NCBI GenBank assembly: GCA_033675545.1
Contig: JAWDGP010003357.1
Coordinates: forward strand, 33,501-97,500
Direction of reading: 5' to 3'
From: Elysia crispata
Taxonomy: Eukaryota; Mollusca; Gastropoda; Plakobranchidae
DNA length: 64,000 nucleotides
Shown: in pieces, positions 24,367-36,605 of the stretch
Layout: the number at the start of each line of letters is the position of its first letter
How positions within the stretch are numbered: the first letter of the stretch is position 1
The notes under the pieces: generated by a model
Told to the model about the DNA's origin: nothing
The model's input: the letters and a program-made list of their open reading frames with translations, nothing else
The model's database searches: none
Made by a program: the position numbers and the translations under genes

Positions 24367-27144
24367 CTTTTATTTAATCATTCAGAAAGACGTTTAACGC
24401 CACCATTCCAACTTGAAGCTTTGTGAACTGGCATGTTTAAATTTCTTAAACATGTAGACGCTTATAGATAGGAAACATCTCTATTTATGAACACATAATA
24501 TAACAATCATGTATAAAGGTGTAGATATAATAATAAAAATCAACAGCATTAATCTTTCATCTATTTCGAAAAATTTTTTTCATATATTTTTAACTGTGGC
24601 TTCTTTGCATTCCATTGACGCCTTTCATAGGTATGTGTATTTTCAAGCATAATAATGGAAGTGTGCAGATTTTATCCAAATGGACTCATAATTCCCAAAC
24701 CAATTATTTTTTTTTTTATTATGAAGAATATGAAACTCTTGAACTTTACCTCATAGCAAACTCTTGCAAACCAGGCTACCTTTGAAGTTCGAAGTGAACT
24801 TGGCACCAGAACTAACCCTGTAGAATAAGCGATTCACTTTCATTCAATCTATTTCGAATGAAAAAGACAAGAGATTACTATGTGACAAGCGCATAGTAAC
24901 AGCGGTGCTCAAGTTATGTTAGTTGATTTTGTTCATTGTCCGTCAGAAAGTTATTTTCTAATAGTTATTTATAACGCATAGTAATGTTATGGAAAGAAAA
25001 TTAGTCCAAATTAATAAATGAATTAAAAAATACTTGTTGATAGTTAAATACAGAATTCTTCATAATCACATTTTAACCATTCATGACATAGACTGGCCAT
25101 AGAACACTTCCTGTTGAAAGAAATTAATATGGATGCAGAAAGATCCAAATTTAAATGTAGCAATTTGTAAAAAAATGTAATGGCACAACGCACTATTTCA
25201 CACGCATAAAGATCCAATGAGTTTACAATATCTTCACTGTTTACATCCGCCACAGCAGAACTAAGAAACCCGTTGACTAGATTCTATCGCACTGTGATCA
25301 CGTTTCTTCTCTTGCAAGGGAAATCCCCTTTAATAATATTTCAAGATTATGCTTCAGGTGCATCATGACCAGTGTCATTCTAGTGAAATTATTAAATACT
25401 GGATTAGAAAGCTAAAATATGGGTCAATGAATGATAGATTCTCCAAATGGGCGGCCGCCGTTTATTTTATGACTACTATCGAATATGGCTCTCTTCTGAA
25501 GAAATGAGTTCTCAAAGACAGGTTATTTATTAAGAAAGAACAGCAATTAAAATACAGATGACTAAAAAGTCAAATAAAACAATTCTCAACGTCCACCTCA
25601 ACATGACCAAGATCTCTGCAAGGCGGGTAGCCTGCTCACTGACGTATGATTTAAAAAAAAAAACTAGCAAAGACTGGAGTCTTGCAAAGAACTTTAAAAT
25701 CAAGAATGCGAATGACTTATAAATGGAAAAAATCGATGAATCATGGGTCCAATATTTACACCAAGAGGGAAAGTCTATATCGTGCAATGGCAAAGGCATA
25801 GCCTCAAGTAGAAAAGCCATGTTGTCCAACTTTGGATTCTGCTGGAGTTACAACGAATGACTTCAGGGAATGACGTTAAACAGTCACAGAAAACTATTAT
25901 TCAATCTACTGACAAAACCTTAGTCAGCTTTAATTTCAAAACGGCCTGGTAAGTTGCAGAAAGGTGTGCTCCCAGTTTGTGACAACATCCCTGAGCAAAG
26001 GGCCTTTCAACTCTTCAGGCGGGAACGGAACGCGGCTGTAAAATGCTCCCACATCCTGCATATTTACTTTACTCAAGAATTTTCCTAACTCCAAATTTAT
26101 AAATGAAAATTTAAGGGAAGCCGCTTCAAAGATGACGTCAGTAATGTGTAAGACTAGCTACAGATGGATAAGTTTCACTTTTCTCAAGGACTTTTGAAAA
26201 TCGAAGAGATCGCAGAAGTATTTTGTTCTGGAAAGCAACTATCAGGAGAAATAAGTGTATATGTGATGAATTTAAGTTTCTGCCTTATTTGTTTCATTAT
26301 TAGTAAAGGTTTGTTGAACTAACTTCGCGCCATAGCCTTAAAGAACCGAATTCAAAACTTGCATTTTATAAATTGTATATTTTGTTATTTTTAACTGCAA
26401 AGGCCTACATCTGTCATAATATGGATCTAGATTATAGGTCCAGCTTTTACTCTGATTCGAGTATATGGTGGGCTTCATCCGGGAACAAAGATGGTTTAGG
26501 CAAAAATCCCAAGTCAACTTTAATCAGACTCAACAACAGCCCAATCCAAGTGAGCGATGCCGATCTAGTACCCTAATGGAGTAAAGTTTATCAGCCTAGC
26601 AAGGCTGTGACTGACTTGCAAAATAAAGGGACGCCAAAATGCATTTTGGACAAAGTTTTTGTTTCCTTCTTTTTCTATATCAGAGCTATCTGATGAACTT
26701 GAGAACTATAGTTTTAAGTAGCGAACGTCGAAGAAACATTCAGCAAGAGGAAACATTATTGAACCACTGGGCTGAAACGAAGACCGCTTGAAATAAAACA
26801 AGAGAAATAGAACATAAGTTGAATGGTTTGAGTAACTCTTGCATATAACGAGATACTTGGGTCTCACAGTATTTCCTCGTTGAATCCGAGGTCTCGTTTT
26901 ATAAAAGGTAACTTTCAAATGGTAAAAAAGGCCCCATCAAGGGAAAAAAACCTACCGAATGCTAAATTTTTCATCAGTAATCATCGGACCAGGCTAAGTG
27001 TTAAAGGAGTGAAGTTTTGTTTCCTTTTTTTTTTTTTTTGGTTCATTTTATTAAATCTATTTCCTCTCTAAAGAAACAACCTCTCTGACTCATCTCACCC
27101 CCTTTGTTTCTTCCCTCCCCCTTTCTGTCTCTCTATTTACAATG

Positions 27145-27146
<2 letters not shown>

Positions 27147-27216
<70 letters not shown>
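27147..27216. repeat. (CT)n microsatellite
   Basis: 70 bp of uninterrupted CT in the SORD-SORD intergenic region. Confidence 0.97.
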
Positions 27217-27219
<3 letters not shown>

Positions 27220-27809
27220 AACTGAGTCTCACCTTCATTTAAAAAAAAATCTCTTTGTATTCTCTTTGTATTCGCTTAGATCTTCACTTCCTCTTTATCC
27301 CGCGCTATCTTTCTCAATATCTCTGCCCATTTGTTCAGCTGGTACTTGAGAAAATGCTAAGAATTCTGGCAAATGTCAGCCTTGGATTATTTTCCTCTTC
27401 CAACTTTCTCGACGATACGAAGTTTTGTTTTAAAGGAAAGGTACTTTCTTTTCTTATTTACAGCACTAGCATGTACAATCGTGATTTTTTGCTCTAGTTC
27501 AGATTTTAATGTCAGTTTTAAATTCAAAGTGAATTAGTAGCTGAAGTCAGGAACACGAGGAAGAAAAAAATTCGGAGTGAGGTGAAGTTGACGCAGCCGA
27601 AGTCAGACATTAACTAAAGGTGTGTTCGCGAGCGTAGTTTGAGAACCGTCAAATGTGAGTACTAAGGATGTGCTTTGATAACTATTGTAATAGATCTACA
27701 AGTAATATTCTTGCGTAAGCACGTCCCCTTTCTCCAGACCTTCCTAGGCCTAGCTCATCCCCCTTTCCCTTCCCTACATTACCACTCTATCCTGTACTGC
27801 ATTTCTCTA

Positions 27810-27834
27810 TCTCTCTCCCTCCCTCTCCCTTCCT

Positions 27835-27904
<70 letters not shown>
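27810..27904. repeat. (CT)n microsatellite with CCCT-rich flank
   Basis: Pure CT from 27841 to 27904, preceded by CCCT/CCTC-rich DNA from about 27810. Confidence 0.95.
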
Positions 27905-27910
<6 letters not shown>

Positions 27911-28343
27911 TTCTTTCTTTTCCCCACAGCTGCACCTTGCATTGAACACTAGCACTAGATCTAGGTGTGGAGTGCCCAGATGGTCTTTTGTTTTCTCCAT
28001 CTCCTTGTCGCAATGACCCTTTCCTTTTCCCCGAAACACCCATGTGCCCACACATACACATACAATTTCAATTGTTGACTCCCGTGTCTTTCTAATTCGA
28101 GGCCCAGGCAAAGCGCCCGACATGTAGTGTTTATGTTAACTTTTAAAATGGTTTTGCTCTTCTATTGAAACCCAATACAACCTTGCTTTATCTCGCTTAA
28201 CCTGAAGTTGGTAAATTTGACACTCGTTCGGTCCAAGGTTAATTTATTGAGGCAAAGAGGGAAAAAACGGGGCATGGTCAATTCCTCGTTGAGCCCGAGG
28301 TCTCTTTGGGTCTGAACTCGTTGAATTCGAGGTTCACTGTCAT

Positions 28344-29165
28344 GTACCTTTAAAGACCATCTACTGCTTAATCACATGGATCTTTTTTTTTTTTTGGCAG
28401 ACCGAACTATGTGGATCTAGTTTCCCATAGTGATTAAGATTTTTTGAAATAGATTGGTCGCCAGTATTGCACGCTAATTTTAAACCCTAGTCCAAAAACA
28501 TTAACTCTGCTGATCATATGTTCATTCTGTTCATCAAGTGTTGGTTCGACCATGTAATCCATTACCACAGTGTTTGACTTACGAGGAACGTATTATAATT
28601 TTTTGCATTATCTTGACAGAGAATCTCAAGAAACCTTCCATGAAAATTGAGTTTCTCTAAAGACCGCATAAGCTCAATGATTTAGCATCTGATACCTTGA
28701 AAGGCCATCTACTTCATGGTCGTAAGAATCTTTCATGACATAAGAAACCCTGTGGATCTAGAGTAAACTAAGATCTTGATTGCCTTTGTGATTTTGGTTT
28801 TTAGAACAGATTAGTCGCCAGTTTGTATTGCATATTAATGTTAAAACCCAATCCACAAAAATTAACTTTGCCGATCATGTGTTCATTCTATTAATCAAGT
28901 GTCAGGGAGTCAAAAACCCATTTTTTTTTTCAATTTATGAGAATATGAGCAAACAAAGTTTCAATGGAATTAAAAAGTATGATTTTGAAGTATGCGAAAG
29001 ATTCGTGCGGACATTTTAAAGACCATGTAATTCATTACGACAAACATTGTTTGACATATGAGGAAATAATTATCATTTATTTACATTATCCTGATACAAG
29101 CCCACAAGAAAGCTTCCATGAAAATTGATTTTCTCTAAAAAGAGCATTAAGCAAGATAATTGTAT
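28344..29165. repeat. Diverged direct tandem duplication of 0.35-0.47 kb
   Basis: Copy A 28344-28690 and copy B 28694-29165 share landmarks in the same order: CC(T/A)-TTGA/TTTA-AAGGCCATCTACT, TGTGGATCTAG, TTAGTCGCCAGT, GCCGATCATGTGTTCATTCT, GACCATGTAATTCATTAC, and CCATGAAAATTGA-TTTCTC. Copy B carries about 105 extra bases near 28916-29020. No coding content recognised. Confidence 0.75.
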
Positions 29166-30082
29166 TTTTCACACAGATAACCGCACGAGTTTGACGATTT
29201 ATATTTACTGAAACACTGACTGACACAGCTTTTAGATAGGTAAAAAATATCTTTTAGGACACAATGTAAGCCTAGGAAAAAAAGGATTACACGAATCTAT
29301 AGTGGAGGCAGGAAAAGACCTGAGGAATTACAGGAATAAGAAGGAAATGATAAAGCAGAGGGAAGAAAAAATCAAGGACGAAGATGAGAACCACGAAAGT
29401 TAACGGTGGAAGGAAAAATCCGGAAAAGGAGAAGTAAAGAGATGAAGAGGAAGAGGAGGAGAATGCAGACTGCAGAATTAAGGTGATGTAATAGAAAAAG
29501 TAACGAAAGAAGATCTTCAGCATTAAAAAAAAAATATCTAGGTTTGGAAAAAAGAGGACTCAACAGATTAGCTATGCATAGGATGATTGTAATAAATCAC
29601 AAGTTTTCACTGTTCTGATCATAAACAAATCAAGATTAGTTCGATTGTAACAGCAATCTGGCCCTTGGCTGTAAAATGAGTGTTAACGGCAAATGAAAAA
29701 GAAAACGAACACATGCGTTTGATTTGTGTCACCAATATTTATTGAGCAAAGAGAATATAGCTCCAATCTTGTCCAAAAAGTGTCAAGATGTTCCATATTT
29801 TTCTCATGTAAGATACTCCTAGCTATCGACTCTTAAATCGTTGACATTTGTGTGGGTGATGGTAGAATGATCGTTCCTATATAGAACTCTCATGTTGTAA
29901 TCATAATAACGGAAGATCGGTAATCATAGAACACCAGTCAACGTATGACTTCGCCAGCCTTAATCGTTCAAAATCAAGAGATTCGTGTTACCCTTAAGAG
30001 CTCCGCGTGTACTAATTGGATTTTATAATTCCTTTATCATTCATCTATTTTTCATTAACAATTACAGATATAAAGTACTACC

Positions 30083-31750
30083 ATGTCGGACACCAATATA
30101 TCGTTGATTGTTTATGGAAAGAATGATCTGAGACTCGTAAGTAAAATTGAAGTAATGTTCCTGTAATTGTTGTGATATCGCAACTTACATATTTTGGCAC
30201 CAAATTCAACGTTCTATTTCTATTCTCCTTACTTCTATTTAATAACTTTGTTTTAATGAAGCTGGTTTTTTTATTGTTTTTTTTTTTTGCAATGGCAGAG
30301 AATCATCGAGTAATATAATACTTGTTAATATATTGCCATGTTCTTAAAGTTTTTTTTTCTTTGTTTGTTTGTTGGTTTTTTTTGCTTTTTTGGTCTTTTA
30401 AATTTTAAGTACATGGATCAGACAATGCCATTCATGTTACATGTCTCTTGCAATTTAGGAACATAATTCTTTAGTTGGCTCGATATGAAAATTAAAATCC
30501 TCATTCTTTACTTGACTTGAGAATGGTGCATGCTAAAATTGTATCCTTTTTTTCTATTTAAGGAAGAAAGACCCATACCAGAGCCAGGTCCAAAAGGTGA
30601 ATCATTATACTTTGGTTTAAATTTTGCATATCAGCAAGGGAGTTATTTATCTTAAAAAAAGATCAACGTCACCACCGAAGGACCGCGTATCCCCTAATAT
30701 CAAAACGCAGATATGAGATCCAGCCTACAGGAGTTAGAATCTTTGAACTTTTTATGAAATAAATTAAAAAAGCTGTTTTACTTCAATTAGGACTTTAACT
30801 AAGGCATATCTTTTCGAATCATGACCTGAATGTAATTGCAATGTAATAAATAGAAACAACTACTGATGTTTGAGAAAACAATTACATTTTATATCATTAT
30901 CCATCAAATTTTCCATTCCACCCAAATTCACTCAAAAGAAACAAGCAAAAAAAAAATAAATTACAATGCCGTACCTTTCCAATATGAAATAATCATGTTT
31001 TGGAATCTTAGAACAATGTCTCTTGTGAGCTGCACTCTTAACTTTGAGCAACCGTTGAGTTATGTTCATTAATTTGTTCATTAGACTTTAAAAGATGCAA
31101 TGTGACTTTCCACACAATCTATGCAAGTTCAGACAAGATATTTGAATAACTGTAAATGACAATTTAAATAAAAAAAATTATTTTTTTTCCGTCAAAGATA
31201 AATTTTTTCACAAGTATCAGGCCATGGTCTGAACTTTATCTTTTATGATCAAATTTGCTATTGTTTTACAATGCTATCAACAGGCTTCTGTTAGTGTTGA
31301 AAAAATACTTAAGCTTTTTAGAACACTGAAAGCATTCATCAAGCGAACATCCGTAAAAAATAAAATGTTCCAAATATTGCAATAGCGCTAGTGAAACGCA
31401 AAGGTCGTTTCAAGAATCACAGTCTTTCTAGAGCTAGAGGTCAAAACGCTCTGTAAGGTCATTCTTGTTGGAAGGTGAGAAGAATCAATAACAACAACAA
31501 AAAAAAAACCAAAAAACAAACAAACAGACCTATATCCCAACTTCTTATCTCCTTTGTGTTAAATAAAGCATTGAACAAAAGCTCGTGAGTCATGTGAGGA
31601 TGTGTACTTGACTTCATGACCAAAAGAATTGAACTGCTAATTAAAAAACATCTTATGGCTTTATATAGTCTTGCAATATGACTTCTAAGCATACGAGAGA
31701 GAACCAAAGAGGAAGAGGTTGGGGAGAATTAAGAGATCAACAAAACTGAG

Positions 31751-31834
<84 letters not shown>

Positions 31835-34800
31835 TATCTAATATTGGGTGTGATATCAACCTTATTTTGTGCTTGGTGATGTACTTTTTTTCGATTCCAG
31901 AGGTCCAGATTAGTATGCGTTCTGTAGGAGTTTGTGGATCTGATCTGAGCTTCTGGGAGAAAGGTCGCTTGGGCAACCTGATCCTGTCAGCTCCCAAGGT
32001 GAGTGGACACGAGCCCAGTGGAGTTGTCACCAAGTTAGGGTCAGAGGTCACTCATCTAAAAGTCGGTAAGTACAATTCCGGACCTTTTTATTCTAATTTA
32101 CACACACACACACACACACATATATATATTTATATGTTATTGCCAAAACAGTCAACTCGGATGTCGAAAAGTCCTTAAAAAAAGTGGCAAATTAATTCGA
32201 CATTAAAACATTTAAAATATGCACATGCAATTTTTTTAAAGTAACTCAGCTATTCATGCTTTTTAAGATTTTTTAAAATTTCTAGTCTTTTTTGTTTCAA
32301 TATAATGATGCATATTTCATTATTTGAGCTAGCATAATATCCGTACTTTATCCAGGAGACAGGGTGGCAGTAGAGCCTTCTAAACCGTGCGGCAATTGTT
32401 TCTATTGTAGAAGAGGATTATACAATCATTGTAGTAAGCCAATCAACAGTGGCGTCCTTACCAGATACATCAGTCACCCTGCTAACTTTGTTTACAGGTA
32501 AAGAAAAAAATAGTTCGAGCAGTCTTTCATAACTTTTGTGATACCAGTAAGGATTCTGCAATATAGAATCCGTCGTGAGCTTTGTTTAATACATGTATCT
32601 TTAATTAAGATCACCACTGTCTTGATACCTGCGATCAACTTTTCCAGTATTTATTTCTAGAGGATTTCTCTGTTAAGATTTTACCTTTCTTGTTTAGACC
32701 CTCCCCTTTTTTTCCTACAAAAACCAGCGTCCAAATAATAAAAATCAATTGGTCCAGACTAACGTAACGTGCATTAAGAAAGTCATACTGCAAGAGCTTA
32801 CTCTTGGAACTGTATCAATGGATGGTGAGGGGGCCAGTTTAGTGTTTGAGGTGGCTCATCATGATTGGCACGATAATTTAATAGATTTGATGTGGTAAAA
32901 AAAAAAAATTTTATTTTTGTGTGAATTGCCGTAATAGCTAGCTGTGTTATGTTCTGAACCAGGCTACCAGATAACATGAGTTTTGACGAGGGTGCTCTGG
33001 TGCAGCCTATGGCCCTGGCTTTCTACGCTTGTGAGAGGGCCGGTTTGAGGGCGGGACAAAACCTGTTGGTGACTGGCGCAGGTGACTCACTTTACTGTTT
33101 ATTTTCTATGTCTCTTATGCCATCTCTGTCTCTGTCTGCCTGTCTGTCTGTCTGTCTGTCTCTGTCTGTCTGTCTGTCTGTCTCTGTCTCTGTCTCTGTC
33201 TCTGTCTCTCTCTCCTTATCTTCTTTCATTCTATCTCTCCATCTTTCCTCCTGTTTATCTTTCTTTCTCTCTATATCTTTCTTCGCTTTTTCTCTCATCA
33301 GTACCATGGTACTCTCGTCATATCTTTTTCTTTAACTACCATCTGTTTGTCTATCAATTTCGTCTTTATTTTTTTTTTTTTTTGACACACCCTACCTCTG
33401 TTTTTGTAACTCTCTCTCTCTCTCTCTTTTTGGTAAATTCGTTTTATTTTCGTACTTGCAGGTTGTTTGGGGATGACAGTCGTCCTAGCAGCAAAAGTCT
33501 TTGGGGCCAATAAGATTTGTGTGACAGGTATGATACAAAATGAAAATGATCCAATCTATTTGAAGTTTTTTTCGCCTCTAACTGAGGACGTCACCCATTC
33601 TTCGAAGGTCTCTTTAAAGAAAAAGCAATAAAGGAGGGACTAGTGGTGCTAAGTAGCTTCAATGATTCGAGACCTAAATAATTTGAAATTAAAAAAAAAT
33701 TATATTTCTGTTTAGGAATCCTCAATTCATTTATAAAATTAAACTGCATGTAAAAATGTGCAAATTAATTGATTGCAAAACTGTTCGTAAAATAAAAGAA
33801 ATAGCAACAGCTTCAGACTCTTTCGGGGAAAATCATTGAAAAAGATATGTCGTCCATCATTTTCTTTTCTGTGAGCTCTTATCAGCCCCTTAAGCTGGTT
33901 AACTGTTGTTCCTGAACAAGCACATTTTAAGCCGATAAACTTTTTAGAGCCGCAACTCAATCTAGAGAATTTAGCAGGGTTATGAAATATTCAGTTCGAT
34001 ATGCAACAGCAACTAATAAAAGCAACAGAGTAGTAATCTTCACATTCATAGACTAGGTGACCACAAGTTTGGATTCAAAAGTGAAAAGTGCGTAATGCTT
34101 TTCAAACGTTTCAAACGCTTAACCAACTGAGCTCTATGCCAAGCCCTTCCATCTGGCTATGAAATCATAAATGAAAATGAAAATGGGGAGTACTATTCAA
34201 TTTAAAGTTTAGATTCAGTGGCAGTTTCTGAATGTATTTGCAAATATATATACTTATTTTCCTTCACTTGAAAATAAAGACTTTTTACTCTTTAGCCAAA
34301 AGACCGTTACAAACTGTAAGCTTAGCATCTTTACAGTTGGAGTGTTAAAGAACATTAAGAAAATGAGTTGGCAGGAATTTTTCTTGCAGTGATATGAGAG
34401 GAATACTATTTTGAAAAAAAAAATGAGATGCAACAGTAACTTTGACACTTTTATCCCACAATGAAGATGTGCTCCAGAAGCGGCTCGATTTTATTCATAA
34501 AATTGGCGCAGACGTGACTGTTCTTGTCGAGGACAATGAAAACCCCGAACTGGCTGCCAAGAGATTAGTAGGTATGATGGGAGTGGAACCGGACATCAGC
34601 ATAGAGACTTCCGGCAGCCAATCGGCTACTAGTACAGCCATTTATGTAAGTTATTTATTTTATTTTTTTTTTTAATAACTAAAAACGTTTTAAGGTAATC
34701 GCCAATAAAAGAAAAAAGGTAGACAAAAATGCGTCATAAAATATCAACATTATAATTCGGAAGTAATCCACTACTATGCCATAATAAGAGAACCTATGGC

Positions 34801-35166
34801 ATTGATAACAAAAGCTCTTCAGAAAAGAGGAATTCGTGTTTACGTTGTTACCAATGTATGTCATTTTATTTGGATAAAGATATAAATTTTGGGAATGGCG
34901 GTTTTGTGATTGAGGACTCCTTTGTGTCCAAAATCGACAAGCAGAAACTTTAAATCTCGTGCTCCTCCTTTCCAAAATGGCAGCTGTAATTATTCAAAAT
35001 TAAAATTCTGTCATTGAAATACCTATACCTTGACGTCACTGAGGCAATAGAGCGTAAGCATTAAAACCTTCACAAAAGTGTTATGTATCTCCTTGAAGTC
35101 AATCAAATTTTAAATTTAAGCTTATTGTAACAATGAAGTTAGATAAAGGGAAATAATTAGTGAGAC

Positions 35167-35247
<81 letters not shown>

Positions 35248-35664
35248 GGGAGCGATGGAGAATGGTTACTACAGTGGTCATCCTGGAATCTTTGTGTGCC
35301 GATTTTGCAGGCCAATCGCCCCCACGGAATGATACTTCAGCTCGGGTTCAGCATTGACACGGTGCAGATCCCCCTGGTGGTTGCCACCTTCAAGGAGCTC
35401 GACATCAGGGGAAACCACACTTCTCGCAACAGGTAATGACGTTACGAATTTTTGTTTCAAATATGAACCTCAAAGTTATAATTAAATACAAAAGAGGTAA
35501 ACCATATTTTTTCTACGACGATAAAAGAGCAAACCTATAAAAGAGAACAAGGAAAGATAGCTTTCTTATCAAACTTAAAAATCCTGTTTCCTCCACTCAA
35601 TCAACATGAATTTTTCATTTTGCTCTAATCCATTGCTTTTTGAGAGTAATACATAGTGGGCTGA

Positions 35665-35701
<37 letters not shown>

Positions 35702-36036
35702 CAGTTCACTGATCACCGGCCGAAGGAAAAACAAAACTTCTCTCCTATTTAATTTAACTGGCGAAAGTATTTTAGGTGAAAGAATTTCGGCGACATACTT
35801 TTGATCTTGCTATCTTCCTGCTTTATTTATCACTGTACATGTATCTTGTGATTATCTTCCACCTATTTATAGATATGCTGCTTTATAAACTTCCTAAATT
35901 ATGGGTATAGGGAACAATGATCATTTTGATAGAACTATTATTAAAATATAGTACGGTATGCTTATTACAGTCAGCTTCTTTCTTAGTGTTATCGCGGTTT
36001 TTTGTTGTTTGTTTGCTTTATATTTAAAATCTTTTT

Positions 36037-36098
<62 letters not shown>

Positions 36099-36214
36099 CT
36101 CGCTCTCGCTCTCTATCTATCTATCTATCTAACTATCTATATATCTTTCCGGTTTCAGTTACGACAAAGCCATAGAAGCTATCGCTAGCGGAAGAGTGAA
36201 TGTCGCTCTCGCTC

Positions 36215-36250
<36 letters not shown>

Positions 36251-36440
36251 ACTATCTATATATCTTTCCGGTTTCAGTTACGACAAAGCCATAGAAGCTA
36301 TCGCTAGCGGAAGAGTGAATGTCAAACAACTGATCAGCCATCGTTTTCCTCTGGAGAAATCATTAACCGCCTTCAAAACCGCTGCCAGCAAAGAAGGGGC
36401 CAAGGTCATCATTGACTGCTCAAGGCCAAATGGCATTTGA
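30083..36440 (+). CDS. SORD: Divergent sorbitol dehydrogenase-like enzyme (SORD-b, 9 exons, 347 aa)
   Basis: Zinc-dependent MDR enzyme, paralog of SORD-a. Exons: 30083-30136, 30563-30596, 31901-32065, 32356-32497, 32963-33081, 33462-33527, 34467-34645, 35311-35432, 36278-36440 (TGA). Total 1044 nt, in phase. An in-frame TAA lies just upstream of the ATG. Exons 1-3 and 5-8 have exactly the lengths of the SORD-a exons. Exon 4 is 18 nt shorter, and this removes the ATPP.DG loop. Zinc ligands Cys41, His66, Glu67 and structural cysteines 96, 99, 102, 110 are intact; GAGCLG and the following Asp keep an NAD fold. Gln146 replaces the active-site Glu, and Thr290 replaces the pocket Arg. The start of the last exon is duplicated upstream with its acceptor. 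The fold is preserved, but the substrate is probably not that of classical SORD. Confidence 0.92.
31754..31830. repeat. (GA)n microsatellite 70 nt upstream of a SORD-b acceptor
   Basis: About 77 bp of GA on the sense strand, ending 70 nt before the exon at 31901. Confidence 0.97.
32100..32130. repeat. (AC)n(TA)n microsatellite
   Basis: Short AC then TA repeat in the SORD-b intron just after the exon ending 32065. Confidence 0.9.
33124..33430. repeat. TCTG/TCTC-rich low-complexity intron
   Basis: (TCTG)n and (TCTCTG)n from about 33124 to 33212, then CT-rich DNA to about 33430. It fills most of the intron 33082-33461, and the open frames across it are artefacts. Confidence 0.93.
34064..34143 (-). 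repeat. tRNA-like (SINE-type) fragment
   Basis: On the minus strand, AGCTCAGTTGGTTAAGCG matches a Pol III A box, and about 65 nt later TTTGAATCC resembles a partial B box. No cloverleaf is complete, so this is a tRNA-derived relic rather than a tRNA gene. It lies in the SORD-b intron 33528-34466. Confidence 0.4.
35169..35248. repeat. (GA)n microsatellite about 65 nt upstream of a SORD-b acceptor
   Basis: About 72 bp of GA on the sense strand followed by AAGAGAG, ending shortly before the exon at 35311. Confidence 0.97.
35665..35697. repeat. Short (CT)n tract
   Basis: About 32 bp of CT in the last SORD-b intron. Confidence 0.93.
36042..36094. repeat. (CT)n tract before the duplicated exon start
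   Basis: About 53 bp of pure CT leading into GCTCTC repeats and a (TATC)n tract just upstream of the two copies of the last-exon acceptor. Confidence 0.95.
36102..36323 (+). repeat. Tandem duplication of splice acceptor plus start of the last SORD-b exon
   Basis: Copy 1 is 36102-36204 (103 bp); copy 2 is 36205-36323 (119 bp, longer by four TATC units). Each has GCTCTC, (TATC)n, the acceptor GGTTTCAG and the same 46 coding bases. Only copy 2 continues into the rest of the exon. Use of the acceptor at 36158 would read 15 correct residues, then 29 low-complexity residues, to TAG at 36292-36294, losing the conserved C-terminus. The acceptor at 36277 gives the full protein. Confidence 0.95.
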
Positions 36441-36599
36441 TCCTCGGATGCATCCACTAATCAGGATTACACTTAGCTTTACAAAGTACCACACAAGGTT
36501 TTCACTTATCTTTCAAGACGGCTGTATTTTTTTCCTCGGCGTCTTTTGCTTTTTGTGAAACATATTCTAATAAGACAATAGACATTTTACATGTATATC

Positions 36600-36605
36600 A
36601 ATAAA
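36600..36605 (+). terminator. Candidate polyadenylation signal of SORD-b
   Basis: AATAAA 160 nt past the stop codon, with a second copy at 36653-36658. Positional assignment. Confidence 0.55.

Larger units (their letters stand above)
26875..28332. repeat. Three dispersed copies of a small CCTCG/CGAGG hairpin
   Basis: Inverted arms CCTCG and CGAGG with a 7-nt loop beginning TTGA occur at 26875-26891 and 28284-28300. A third copy with 4-bp arms (CTCG/CGAG) is at 28317-28331. The arms are kept while the loop varies (TTGAATC, TTGAGCC, TTGAATT). Surrounding words (GAGGTCTC) are shared by the first two, so this may be part of a dispersed element. Confidence 0.6.
23086..30082. other. Head-to-head intergenic region between the two SORD genes
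   Basis: Seven kilobases that must hold both SORD promoters and 5' UTR exons. SORD-b's start codon follows an acceptor-like ATTACAG by only 15 nt, so it probably has an upstream untranslated exon. Contents: a possible piggyBac relic (24103-24366), two (CT)n tracts, three copies of a small hairpin (26875-28332), and a diverged tandem duplication (28344-29165). The open frames here have no recognisable protein similarity. Confidence 0.6.

Noticed and set aside
25044-25253. Minus-strand open frame starting MADVNSEDIVNS, considered as an alternative SORD first exon
   Set aside because: It shares only the first residues with the real first exons (MADTN, MSDTN); the rest does not align, and no donor in the right phase supports it.
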